NCBI GenBank assembly: GCA_003994795.1 | Contig: AP018270.1 | Coordinates: 1-64,000, forward strand | Direction: 5' to 3' | Source of the DNA: Cylindrospermum sp. NIES-4074 | GTDB taxonomy: Bacteria > Cyanobacteriota > Cyanobacteriia > Cyanobacteriales > Nostocaceae | Length of the DNA stretch: 64,000 nt | Shown: positions 50,563 through 59,304 of the stretch, in pieces | How positions within the stretch are numbered: position 1 is the first letter of the stretch | Layout: every line of letters starts with the position of its first letter | The notes under the pieces: model-generated | Told to the model about the DNA's origin: nothing | The model's database searches: none | Seen by the model: only the letters and a program-made list of their open reading frames with translations | Translations under genes and position numbers: made by a program

Positions 50563-51254
50563 AATGATTGCTCCTGTTTATAACCCAAATCTTCGGCAAT
50601 TTTTTGCAGTATTGGTTCGCATTTTCTCTTCCAATGCGAATTGACAGTTGTGTAAGGAATGCTCAACTCTCGCGCTATATCTGCAAATTTGTCAGGTGGT
50701 TCTTTGAGTACACGTCTCTGGCTGAGGAATTGACAATTACACTGAGCCGAAGAACTAGGATAGCTATTTTTGAGTTTTCCTTCGGGATCTTGCTCGATGT
50801 AAAGCTCTAATTCTAGACCAATCCGTTGAGTAGTTTCTCGCTGAGAGTTTTCAATTAAACCATCTAAACCACTCAAAGTAAAATTGGGCTGCTTATCCAG
50901 TAGAGTTACTTCGCCAAAGTCGGAGGCAATTGGTGCATCTAAGCTGAGTGGAGCATCTTTATCAGGAGAGTATAAATCTCTAATTCGCCAGTAGAGGTAA
51001 CTGTTGATCCACTTCACCAAACTTTTTGCAACCGAGTTAGAATAAGGCTGAAATTGAGAAATATTATTGCTAACCCACTCAAAGGTACGGTTTAGGGCTG
51101 TTGGATAATCAGGATGAGAGGATTTGAGTAATCCTGGGAGTTGCTGAATTTCCAGTAGTAACCGATTCATGGCAGATCGCCATTTTCTGCTGTTAGGTGG
51201 GTGTTGACGTACCTGCGTAATTAAAGTAGTTAACCGTTGCTCCAAGTCATCCAT
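50559..51254 (-). CDS. sigma-70-like regulator
   Basis: The ATG at 51254 (MDDLEQRLTTLITQVRQHPP) is preferred to an upstream GTG at 51290 because the extra codons come from the adjacent dispersed repeat. About 231 residues. Region-2-like helices (VAKSLVKWINSYLYWRIRDL), then a variable linker, and a C-terminal region-4-like HTH (FADIARELSIPYTTVNSHWK). The divergent sequence suggests a non-canonical sigma or anti-sigma adaptor. It is first of three minus-strand genes: sigma-like, DUF1822, TPR-CHAT, an arrangement common in cyanobacteria. Confidence 0.8.
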   Translation of the reverse strand: MDDLEQRLTTLITQVRQHPPNSRKWRSAMNRLLLEIQQLPGLLKSSHPDYPTALNRTFEWVSNNISQFQPYSNSVAKSLVKWINSYLYWRIRDLYSPDKDAPLSLDAPIASDFGEVTLLDKQPNFTLSGLDGLIENSQRETTQRIGLELELYIEQDPEGKLKNSYPSSSAQCNCQFLSQRRVLKEPPDKFADIARELSIPYTTVNSHWKRKCEPILQKIAEDLGYKQEQSL

Positions 51255-51289
51255 GCTGCTTTTTTCAATGGGGGGGTTTTGCGATGGCA

Positions 51290-51385
51290 CGGAGTGCCCG
51301 CCAGAGGCGATCGCTTTTCTTTGCTACGCTACGCAACGCTACCGCGAACGGGACACTGGGCGAGCGATCGCCGTAGGCATCGCCA
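51290..51385. repeat. dispersed GC-rich repeat upstream of the sigma-like gene
   Basis: Modules GGAGTGCCCGCCAGAGGCGA, TACGCTACGCAACGCTACCG and GCGATCGCCGTAGGCATCGC, with two GCGATCGC octamers. Confidence 0.7.
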
Positions 51386-51409
51386 TTATCCCATTTGGCG
51401 AGATACTTA

Positions 51410-51507
51410 TAAGCTGTCGCGCGTATAACGTATAACTTGCACTTTTTGGTATCTGGAACCCTTATTGCAACGAGAAGGCTCTGGAAAATTAAAGACGCGA
51501 CAGCTTA
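51410..51507. repeat. 12-base inverted pair around an 80-base spacer
   Basis: TAAGCTGTCGCG near 51410 is complementary to CGCGACAGCTTA near 51496. Between them are CGTATAACGTATAAC and other AT-rich sequence. It could be an old element or att-like site; no gene inside. Confidence 0.4.
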
Positions 51508-51618
51508 CCCATAACGATATCCAGAAGTTGTCAGGGGCATTTTTTGACAAAATTCAACTAAATGCTATTAATAACTTCTATTTGGAAGCTCAAAAATATT
51601 TCTGAACCGTGGAGGTAT

Positions 51619-53067
51619 CCCTCTTCTGTCACTTTCCGGGAATAAAGAATATAATAGTTAAAAGAAAAAACTCTACAAGGTAGGTAGAGCAATGGACGTA
51701 GAACTACAAATCCTTAAACATTTACGTCGAGATGCCCACCCGACAGTGGGAGTGATAGATGAATATTGTGAAGAGTACAGAGACATATTCAAAGAAGTAA
51801 GAAATTATGAGTGCTTTAAATATTTACATTTGGGAATAATCTCAACGCTCAAGAGAAAATCTTTACCAGAAATAGCGAAAGTAGTAAGCATAAATTCCGC
51901 ACAATCATTACATCATTTCATCGCTAATTCAGAGTGGTCAGTAGAAAAATTAAGAAGTCGAAGAATAGAGGAAATCAAAAGAGCATTAGATGGAAAAGCA
52001 ATTACCATAGTCATCGATGAAACAGGAGATAGGAAAAAAGGTAAAAAGACTGATTATGTAGCCAGACAATATTTAGGAAGTGTGGGGAAAATAGATAATG
52101 GGATAGTTTCAGTCAATGCCTACGGAGTTTACGCCAACATAACATTTCCGCTACTGTTCAAAGTATTCAAACCTCAAGGGACGCTAAAAGCAGGAGATAA
52201 ATATAAAACCAAGATAGAATTAGCAACAGAAATAATTACAGAATTGATAGAGTTGGGCTTTAATATTGAATTGGTATTGGCAGACAGTTTATATGGTGAG
52301 AGTAGCCAGTTTATCAGGAAATTAGCAGCATATAACTTAGCTTATGTGGTAGCTATTAGAAGTAATCATGGTGTCTGGCTGCCAGCTAATCAGAGTGTTA
52401 GGGCGAATAAGTGGTGTAAATTTACCAGAACATTTAGCAACCAAAAATCAGAGAATAGATATATCCGTGAAATAATTTATGGTAAGAGAAGGGATATAAC
52501 TTACTGGGAAGTAACCACTGACCCAGAAACAATGCCGGAAAATTCTACTTCCTTTGTGATGACAAATCTCAAAGGTAAACTTAAGAAAACTTTGGGTAAC
52601 CTATATGGCTTGAGAACATGGGTAGAATATGGTTTTCGTCAGTGTAAGCAGGAATTAGGTTGGACAGATTATCGGTTTACTAGTTTCCAGCATATTGAGC
52701 GGTGGTGGGAAATTATTTTTTGTGTTTACACTATGATTAGTTTACACTCTCCAACGTTCTTATCCTCCCTTCAATCTCCTCAAATTCCACCTGACATATC
52801 AGAAAACAGTTCAGTTGATTTCACTGTGCATCAGCAATGGAATCATCAAACTGGATGGAAGAATACTCTCAATAATCTGCGCTTAATTGTCCAACCACTT
52901 TTACTCTTTTGGTTGATTTATCCCTGGCTTGATGTTTTTCCCAATTCCAATTTGTTGCTCGGATTTAACCAACTTATTAGTGCTATGAATGGCTTCAAAC
53001 CCTTTTATTCCTCTGCATAATTTACTGTATTTACTGCTTGTTTATTTCGGAAAGTGACAGAAGAGGG
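51619..53067 (+). mobile_element. IS701-like insertion sequence, copy 2
   Basis: 1449 bases, same termini and an identical transposase to 7650-9098. The right flank is ATAT followed by transposase-gene sequence of the MULE-type IS, but the left flank ends GTAT in unrelated DNA, so the target duplication is not intact and the left side has been lost or exchanged. Confidence 0.92.
51692..53020 (+). CDS. IS701-like DDE transposase, copy 2
   Basis: 442 residues, identical to the 7723-9051 product (ITIVIDETGDRKKGK, ELVLADSLYGES, ARQYLGSVGKIDNG). Intact and presumably active; two identical copies mark recent transposition. Confidence 0.92.
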   Translation: MDVELQILKHLRRDAHPTVGVIDEYCEEYRDIFKEVRNYECFKYLHLGIISTLKRKSLPEIAKVVSINSAQSLHHFIANSEWSVEKLRSRRIEEIKRALDGKAITIVIDETGDRKKGKKTDYVARQYLGSVGKIDNGIVSVNAYGVYANITFPLLFKVFKPQGTLKAGDKYKTKIELATEIITELIELGFNIELVLADSLYGESSQFIRKLAAYNLAYVVAIRSNHGVWLPANQSVRANKWCKFTRTFSNQKSENRYIREIIYGKRRDITYWEVTTDPETMPENSTSFVMTNLKGKLKKTLGNLYGLRTWVEYGFRQCKQELGWTDYRFTSFQHIERWWEIIFCVYTMISLHSPTFLSSLQSPQIPPDISENSSVDFTVHQQWNHQTGWKNTLNNLRLIVQPLLLFWLIYPWLDVFPNSNLLLGFNQLISAMNGFKPFYSSA

Positions 53068-53911
53068 ATATGACGAATTACTTTCTTTATGGCTAAAAGA
53101 TCATAAAAGGTTAAAAGCAATAGTGGCTAATCAAGGACGGGTGATATTAGCGATCGATGGAATGCAGCCAGAAATTGGACATGAAGTATTATGGGTAATT
53201 CGAGATTGCTTATCAGGAGAAATTTTACTAGCTAAACCCTTATTATCATCAAGAAACGAAGATTTAGTGGCGTTATTATTAGAAGTAACTAATACCCTAA
53301 ATGTACCAATTAATGGAGTTGTTAGTGATGGGCAACAATCAATTCGCAAAGCTGTTGGGTTAGCATTACCTGGAATTGCTCACGGTTTGTGTCATTACCA
53401 TTACCTGAAAGAAGCAATTAAACCCATATATGAGGCGGATAGACATGCAAAAAAGGAATTGAAAAAAAAAGTAAGAGGATTACGAGACATTGAACGTAGT
53501 GTTGTCAATGAAGATAAGGATTTGGGGACTATTATTGAAGATTATTGCTCGGCAGTGCGTAGTTCTATAACCAATGATGGTCATCCACCATTAGAGGCAT
53601 CTGGGTTAAAGTTACAAGAAAATTTGACGCTAATAGAGCAAAATTTAGAACGAATGGAAAAAAAAGTGCTTTACCACCACCTTTAGTTAACCTAAAACAC
53701 CTTCTAGCCAAAGGATTATCTGCGACTGCATCTTTATTTGCACCTGTTATGGTTGCATATGAATGGGTTGATAAAGCTAGTAGCATTCTCAATAATAAAA
53801 TAGGTCTTGATGCTGCTGGAGTTAAACAAAGCTATCAGGAACTATTAACAGAAATGTCCTCTCAATTGCAGAAGGCTGGTACACTTAGTACCGCAATCGA
53901 TAACTTTATAA
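53068..53911 (+). pseudogene. MULE-type IS transposase truncated at both ends
   Basis: Matches the middle of the transposase at 17882-19460 in opposite orientation, from YDELLSLWLKDHKRLKAIVA to STAIDNFI, where the match ends at 53911. It has nine adenines at 53462-53470 where the other copy has eight, so the frame stays open to ERMEKKVLYHHL (stop at 53686). A one-base slip at the next A8 run would continue as SALPPPLVNLKHLLAKGL into the frame at 53749. The N-terminal part and both IS ends are gone. Confidence 0.85.
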
Positions 53912-54159
53912 GTAAGGATTCAGGTGTTTGAAACCCAGTCACAGAGTCAGTTTCAAAATTGAATTTGGGTTATTAACATACCTTTAGTCGCAATAAGAAA
54001 CGAAAATATAGGCGTTACGTAATTCTTATTGAGAATAAAAATTTGTGTTTAATTCCCAGAAACCCTTGTCAGGAAATGATTGTAGAGATTTTGATATGAC
54101 CTGAATCCTTACCATAAAATTTATTTTCTAATCACATACTATCAGGTTTAAACTTAACT
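53912..54159. other. intergenic, no gene seen
   Basis: About 250 AT-rich bases upstream of a secreted-protein gene. Confidence 0.5.
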
Positions 54160-54633
54160 ATGGGAATATTGAAAGCAGCAAATTTTAAGATAAAAACTAA
54201 TTGGTGTTATTGGGGATGCAAATTATGGATAACAATGTCTATCTTATCTGGAAATGCCTCTGCTCAAACAAGTTCAGATGCTATTACTAATAATGTTAGT
54301 CAGTGTGGATTATCTATTACTGGGGGATATGTCCAGAAAAATAATCAAGATAGCCTTAACAATAGTGATAATGGTGGTTGGCGAGTAATGACTACATTAA
54401 ACACAAATCCTTGTGCTAATCAACGTGATCTAGAAAGAATTAGACAAGAAAATGAAACAAAGCGGGAGTTGATTAGACAAGAAAGTGAAAATAATCGTGA
54501 ATTTATGAGAACTTGTATTAATGCACGGGTACAAGCTACACAAAGGGATATTAATCCTGATGTGATTTGTAAACTGCCAGACTTACAAAATAATTTTAGT
54601 AACGTTTTACCTACCCAAAAATTAGGTAAATGA
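54160..54633 (+). CDS. secreted hypothetical protein
   Basis: 157 residues. A signal peptide is likely in residues 1-36 (KLWITMSILSGNASAQ). The mature part is Asn/Ser-rich (VSQCGLSITGGYVQKNNQDS), then a short charged coiled coil (RDLERIRQENETKRELIRQE) and a Cys pair region (TCINARVQ; VICKLPDL). No family recognised. It stands alone between two insertion zones. Confidence 0.65.
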   Translation: MGILKAANFKIKTNWCYWGCKLWITMSILSGNASAQTSSDAITNNVSQCGLSITGGYVQKNNQDSLNNSDNGGWRVMTTLNTNPCANQRDLERIRQENETKRELIRQESENNREFMRTCINARVQATQRDINPDVICKLPDLQNNFSNVLPTQKLGK

Positions 54634-55500
54634 ATTCAATCCAATTGCTGAGGTATTCGCCACAGTGTAGCCATAGGGGGAGTGCCTAACATACCCCATA
54701 CTAAATATGCTGTTACTTGCAATGCGTCGATGACTCGCTAATTGATATATATAAGCCAGAGTAAAAGTCATCGACGTAACCCAGGATTATTACTGTGTGA
54801 GTGATTCCAGATTTTATCTGCCCCAATTGCCCCAAGCCATCGACGCACTTCAAGATGCCCACCGCGCTATCTTTTCCAGTTGTCGTGTGTATTTGTACCC
54901 TATTCTCAATGTGGGCGATTTTGGGGGCAGTTTCTAGAGTTGGGAAAATGCGATAGTGTAACCGCCCCCGTAGGCGATCTCTCTGGTGAGAAAAGCAATA
55001 GTCAAAAAGTGCGATAGTGTAGGCGATCGCCCCCAAGCGCAGGGGAAGACCGAAAAAACAGCAAGTATTGCCAGAAGTACCCAAAGCACCTAGAGGACGC
55101 AAGAAAGTGAAACAGGTAGCTTAGGAATAGAAGCGATCGCCCTTCCGCCCTATCTCTTCCCCAGAGCGATCGCCCCTGTTAACCACAACATTGCAACTAG
55201 CTCTTAAATTTGCCTTTATAGGGGTGATGTTAAACCCAAAGATAGATTGCAGTTCTCAAACCTTTAACGTTGCCTAGAGGGGTGGTGTTATGGGATGATT
55301 CCTGGCGACCCAGTTTTCACCATTGGCGACCCAGGCGACCCAGTTGGCGACCCACCCACAAAAGTTGTGTGTGTTGTGGGGAGAGGGATAGCGACCCAGG
55401 ATACCCAGGAGACCCACTTTTTCTATTAATTAATAAAATTTGAAATAGTTAGAACCTTATTACGAGAAGGATTAGTAGATATAAGGTGTAGATGTATATA
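54634..55500. other. intergenic region with HIP1 sites and GGCGACCCA repeats
   Basis: About 870 bases without a convincing gene; a 129-codon minus-strand frame (54713-55102) is Gly/Leu/Cys-rich and lacks support. Several GCGATCGC octamers cluster at 55024-55171. Confidence 0.5.
55303..55412. repeat. GGCGACCCA-type degenerate tandem repeats
   Basis: GGCGACCCA and near variants (GGCGACCCAG, AGCGACCCAG, GGAGACCCA) recur at least six times in about 110 bases, with a TGTGTGTGTTGTGGGG stretch between. Could be an iteron-like protein-binding site or simple repeat expansion. Confidence 0.55.
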
Positions 55501-55564
55501 TAAACCTCATCCATCTTGAGAACTGGAGTTTCACCAGAAGATATATTACTCTGAAGAAGTAGGT

Positions 55565-55852
55565 GTGACAAAGAAGGAAACAGGGATGCTCAAAATCGAC
55601 TGCGCTCGCTGGAACCAAAATGCTGCAATCTTGAGAGAAGAAGCATTAAAAGCAGATCATGCACGTAGCCGCGAGCGTTTCATGGCCCTGTATGAGATAT
55701 GTAATGGAAAGAATGCAACACAGGTAGGTAAAGAAACAGGGCGCAACCCTCAGACAATAATGGAGTGGGTACATCGTTACAATCTTTCAGGTATGGAAGC
55801 ACTGCGGTATCAGCATACAGGTGGTCATCCCCCCTTTTTTCCCCAGAGATAG
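55565..55852 (+). CDS. IS630 (second type) transposase, N-terminal frame
   Basis: 95 residues with an HTH (FMALYEICNGKNATQVGKET, then NPQTIMEWVHRYNLSG). It ends after GGHPPFFPQR. The codons run through CATCCCCCCTTTTTTCCCCAG (55827-55847), a string of homopolymers; a -1 slip there changes PPFFPQR to PPLFSPEIEKAV and enters the catalytic frame. The product is probably a fusion of about 375 residues. Confidence 0.8.
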   Translation: MTKKETGMLKIDCARWNQNAAILREEALKADHARSRERFMALYEICNGKNATQVGKETGRNPQTIMEWVHRYNLSGMEALRYQHTGGHPPFFPQR

Positions 55853-56697
55853 AGAAAGCAGTTGGTTCGGAGATTCGCAAAGCCTTGTCCCTGGCAACAA
55901 CACCGCCTCAGGAAAAGCAGCAGAATCTAGAATTCTTACCTCGTTGGACATTGAAGCGTTTAGTGGCTTGGATTGACAAACAATTCAATTTCAAGTGTTG
56001 TCGTGAGTCAGTACGTAAGACTCTCAAAAATTTAGGATTTTCATGGAAAAAAGCTCGTAAACTTTTAAACAAAGCCAACAGCAAAAACCGCACTGAATTT
56101 CTTGAAAAACTCAAGGGTTTACTCGATGATGCTCTTCATAATGGGCATTTACTGATTTATATCGACGAGGCACATATTCATCTGGATACTGATGAGGGCT
56201 ATGGTTGGTCAATTAAAGGTGAGCGTTTTTGGGTTAGTTCCAACTCCCCTGGAAGAGCCAAGGTTTCCTTCTATGGAGTCTATGTTTACAATTATGCCAA
56301 AGTCAAAATTTTCCCTTATCTAAAGGCTGACCAATTCAATACTATTGATGTATTAAAACAGCTTAGAACTGAGTTGCCTGACCACCAGATAACTCTAATT
56401 TGGGATGGTGCGCCCTATCATCGGGCACAATCTGTAAAACAAGCACTAGAGATGTTACAGATAAATCTGCAACCCTTACCCAGTTACAGTCCTGACTTTA
56501 TGCCTGTTGAACATCTGTGGCAGTGGTTGCGCGAAGATGTCACTTATCACACATGCTATCAATCTCCCACTGAACTGATTGAACGTGTTCATTTATTTGA
56601 GCAAAACATTAATTCCATCCCTCTCGAAATTGGCGATCGCTTGTGGGTGAAAAATCACCTTGACTCTGACGAGGAAAAACTACGGTTCTCAACGTAG
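55765..56697 (+). CDS. IS630 (second type) transposase, catalytic frame
   Basis: 310 residues from an upstream ATG in the overlap, though biologically the frame is entered by -1 shifting near 55830-55845. The DDE residues are Asp in LIYIDEAHIHL, Asp in LIWDGAPYHRA, and Glu in SPDFMPVEHLWQWLRED. The winged-helix part reads RWTLKRLVAWIDKQFNFKCC. Intact and probably active. Confidence 0.85.
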   Translation: MGTSLQSFRYGSTAVSAYRWSSPLFSPEIEKAVGSEIRKALSLATTPPQEKQQNLEFLPRWTLKRLVAWIDKQFNFKCCRESVRKTLKNLGFSWKKARKLLNKANSKNRTEFLEKLKGLLDDALHNGHLLIYIDEAHIHLDTDEGYGWSIKGERFWVSSNSPGRAKVSFYGVYVYNYAKVKIFPYLKADQFNTIDVLKQLRTELPDHQITLIWDGAPYHRAQSVKQALEMLQINLQPLPSYSPDFMPVEHLWQWLREDVTYHTCYQSPTELIERVHLFEQNINSIPLEIGDRLWVKNHLDSDEEKLRFST

Positions 56698-56809
56698 ACG
56701 TGGTTTATTTCAAAAAATTTAGATTTTAAATTTGAGCTAGAAGTTTGCTTTTTTAAATATAACCTCGATTTTAAATTCTGACAAAAATGCTAAGAGGCAA
56801 AGTAAAAAT

Positions 56810-57052
56810 ATGTTAACTCGATTGATAAATCAGTTTTTAGACGCTATCAAGAAAAGAAGCTTATTTCAACATCACGATATTAAAACCTTTATCCTGTTCT
56901 TTGTTATTAGTATAGGTTTTAATCTAGCGATCGCTTCTTGTACTCCTAGTAATTCAGCTAATGCACCTGCACAACAACCCCAAGTCCCCAAGCTAACAGT
57001 GCTGAAAATGGGGCATCAAATAAGTTTTTGTTCACGTTCTGATTGGTTATAG
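56810..57052 (+). pseudogene. N-terminal fragment of an SsuA-like substrate-binding lipoprotein
   Basis: 80 residues: a hydrophobic signal with lipobox (FNLAIASC), a low-complexity spacer (TPSNSANAPAQQPQVP), and KLTVLKMGHQ, which resembles VLKMGYQ of the binding protein at 60936. After that the frame breaks (ISFCSRSDWL). Only the start of the gene remains. Confidence 0.65.
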
Positions 57053-57063
57053 TAGGCGATCGC

Positions 57064-57960
57064 ATGAATTTTACCATCAAGACCAACCGTCGATTTTTTT
57101 TAATAGCCTTTACATCATTTGCGGCTTTTACAGTATTTTCTAGCTGTAGTTCACCTCAAAATAATTCTGTTGCTAATACAACTACAAAAAATACATCAGC
57201 AGTCTCATCTGCTAATACATCTACAACTGGAGCTAAAGACAAAATCAAAGTTGGTGTAACACCAATTCCAGCCGGAGAAATTTTAGAGTTTGTCAAAAAG
57301 AATTTAGCACCGGAAGCTGGACTAAATATCGAAATAGTTACTTTTAATGACTTTGTGCAGAATAACACAGCCTTGAAAGATGGACTAATTGATGCCAATT
57401 ATTTTCAACATATTCCTTTTATGGAGGACTATGGCAAAAAACATAATTTCGAGATGTATGCCTTTACTCCCCAAATTCATTTGAATCCAGTGGGAATTTT
57501 TTCTAAAAAATATAAGTCTCTCAAGGATGTGCCAAATAAAGCCCTCGTCAGCATTCCTGATGATGTTAGCAATGCTCATCGCGCTTTAAAAGTGTTGGAA
57601 GAATCAGGCTTAATCAAACTCAAGCCAAATGTCCGTCCTGCAAGTCCTAAAGATATTATTGCAAATCCCAAGAACATCCAAATTAAAGAGATACCAGGAG
57701 CGCAAGCAATTCCTACTCTCCCTGATGTGGATTTAGCAGGAGTTACAGGTAATTGGATTGTGCAAGCCGGATTGAAAACTGATAAAGATGCTTTAGCATT
57801 GGAGTCAACTAACGACCCAATTTATGCTGTGACTATCACAACATTAAAAGGCAAAGAAACCGACCCCAGAATTCAAAAACTGTATAAGTTGTTGCGTGAT
57901 GATAAAGTCAAGCAATTTATTAAAGATAAATATCAAGGGGCGGTACTGTCTATACCTTAA
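57064..57960 (+). CDS. metQ: MetQ/NlpA-family methionine-binding lipoprotein
   Basis: About 298 residues from ATG 57064; the upstream GTG at 57043 would add seven residues before the signal. Lipoprotein signal (FFLIAFTSFAAFTVFSSCSS). Family motifs: IKVGVTPIPAGEILEFVKKN, the helix DGLIDANYFQHIPFMEDYGK, and PDDVSNAHRALKVLEESGLI. It delivers methionine (or a related organosulfur compound) to a MetNI transporter; metN follows 54 bases later. Good match in length. Confidence 0.9.
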   Translation: MNFTIKTNRRFFLIAFTSFAAFTVFSSCSSPQNNSVANTTTKNTSAVSSANTSTTGAKDKIKVGVTPIPAGEILEFVKKNLAPEAGLNIEIVTFNDFVQNNTALKDGLIDANYFQHIPFMEDYGKKHNFEMYAFTPQIHLNPVGIFSKKYKSLKDVPNKALVSIPDDVSNAHRALKVLEESGLIKLKPNVRPASPKDIIANPKNIQIKEIPGAQAIPTLPDVDLAGVTGNWIVQAGLKTDKDALALESTNDPIYAVTITTLKGKETDPRIQKLYKLLRDDKVKQFIKDKYQGAVLSIP

Positions 57961-58014
57961 GTAAAAATCCTCTTTTTTTATACTAAAAGACTTTTATTTT
58001 GGAGAAACCCGCAG

Positions 58015-58992
58015 ATGATCACGTTTACCGATGTCCGCAAAGTTTATAACCAAGGCAGCCAGAAAGTTGTAGCTTTAGATGGAGTAAGTCTCCTCGTCAA
58101 ACCAGGAGAAATTTTTGGTGTTTTAGGTCAAAGTGGTGCAGGTAAAAGTACCTTAATTCGTTGTGTTAATCAATTAGAAAAACCGACATCGGGTTCAGTT
58201 GTAGTTGACGGGCAGGAGATGACAAAACTTTCTGGAGATAAATTACGTCAAGCTCGTCAACACATTGGCATGATTTTTCAACACTTCAATTTACTTAGTT
58301 GCAGAACTGTCGTAGAAAACATTGCTTTCCCTCTGGAAGTGATGGGTTACAGTAGACTGAAACGCCGGGCTAAAGTGGAAGAATTGATTTCACTTGTTGG
58401 GTTGACAGGTAAGGCTGATGCTTATCCAGCACAACTTTCTGGTGGTCAAAAGCAACGGGTAGGTATTGCTAGGGCTTTGGCCGGAGAACCAAAAGTTTTA
58501 CTTTCTGATGAAGCGACATCAGCACTTGATCCGCAAACTACGAGGTCAATTTTAGATTTATTGCGCGACTTGAACAAACGTATGGGTCTAACAATCTTAC
58601 TGATTACCCATGAAATGGCTGTAGTCAAGCAAATCTGCGATAGTGTCGCTGTACTAAATGCTGGCAAGATTGTGGAAAAGGGATATGTTAGCGATTTAAT
58701 CGCCAAGCCAGAATCATTTCTTGCCCAAGAATTTTTCCCCCATCGCAACGATTATAAACCAAAGCCTGGTGCAGTTATTGCCACGATCGCCTTTGCAGGA
58801 GAACAAGCTAGTCAACCGATTTTCGCCACCCTAGCCCGTAATTTTGATGTGGATGTCAATATCCTTAGCGGGAGTGTGGAAACAGTAGGCGATCGCCGAG
58901 TTGGTCAATTTCACGTTGAATTAGAAGGTCAAAAAGTAACTCAAGCTTTGAAATATTTGCATGAGGCAGAATTTGAAGTACAGGTGCATTGA
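58015..58992 (+). CDS. metN: MetN-type ABC transporter ATPase with NIL domain
   Basis: 325 residues. Walker A GQSGAGKSTLIR (about 38-49), Q-loop FQHFNLL, signature LSGGQKQRVGIARAL, Walker B VLLSDEATSALD, and switch His in LITHEM. Residues about 250-325 are a NIL regulatory domain (FAGEQASQPIFATLARNFDV). It is preceded by GGAGAA at a good distance. The permease gene metI expected next is absent in this window. Confidence 0.93.
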   Translation: MITFTDVRKVYNQGSQKVVALDGVSLLVKPGEIFGVLGQSGAGKSTLIRCVNQLEKPTSGSVVVDGQEMTKLSGDKLRQARQHIGMIFQHFNLLSCRTVVENIAFPLEVMGYSRLKRRAKVEELISLVGLTGKADAYPAQLSGGQKQRVGIARALAGEPKVLLSDEATSALDPQTTRSILDLLRDLNKRMGLTILLITHEMAVVKQICDSVAVLNAGKIVEKGYVSDLIAKPESFLAQEFFPHRNDYKPKPGAVIATIAFAGEQASQPIFATLARNFDVDVNILSGSVETVGDRRVGQFHVELEGQKVTQALKYLHEAEFEVQVH

Positions 58993-59100
58993 ATTGCGGA
59001 TTAGGAATTGAGAAAAAATCAAAATTAAATCTCACTTTTTCAATTACAGAATTTCCTTTCTGATCTATATTAAAAATTACCAATTACGAAGTATTATCAT

Positions 59101-59292
59101 GTGTTATCCAAAGCTTGCTCCTCGCTATTTTTTCCTGACAACAATGATTCCAACATCAAAAAACTAAATCAATTGGTTATTGATCCCAAATTTAAGGACT
59201 ATATCAATAACTACTTCAAGGGGACGATGCCTTCTCTGCGAGAGGCTCCGCCAACGGCGGGCTACGCCTACGCACCTGTATTTTCAACTTAA
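59101..59292 (+). pseudogene. C-terminal remnant with an inserted dispersed repeat
   Basis: 63 codons. The segment KLNQLVIDPKFKDYINNYFK resembles the last helices of a MetQ-type binding protein. After GTMPS the frame runs into a GC-rich repeat (59237-59275), giving REAPPTAGYAYAPVFST and a stop. Probably what remains of a second binding-protein gene; the missing metI may have been lost in the same event. Confidence 0.45.
59237..59275. repeat. dispersed GC-rich repeat
   Basis: GCGAGAGGCTCCGCCAACGG followed by CGGGCTACGCCTACGC, a common small-repeat module, fused to the fragment above. Confidence 0.65.
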
Positions 59293-59304
59293 TACGGAGG
59301 ACTT

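Larger units (their letters stand above)
55501..56707 (+). mobile_element. IS630-family insertion sequence, second type
   Basis: About 1207 bases. Left end TAAACCTCATCCATCTTGAG and right end read inward TAAACCACGTCTACGTTGAG both continue with AAC, a variable pair, then AGTTT. A two-frame DDE transposase fills it. The termini match the MITEs at 27391-27509 and 41435-41557, making this their likely autonomous partner. Confidence 0.85.

Noticed and set aside
54713-55102. 129-codon minus-strand frame
   Set aside because: Driven by HIP1-rich sequence; no start signal or family resemblance.
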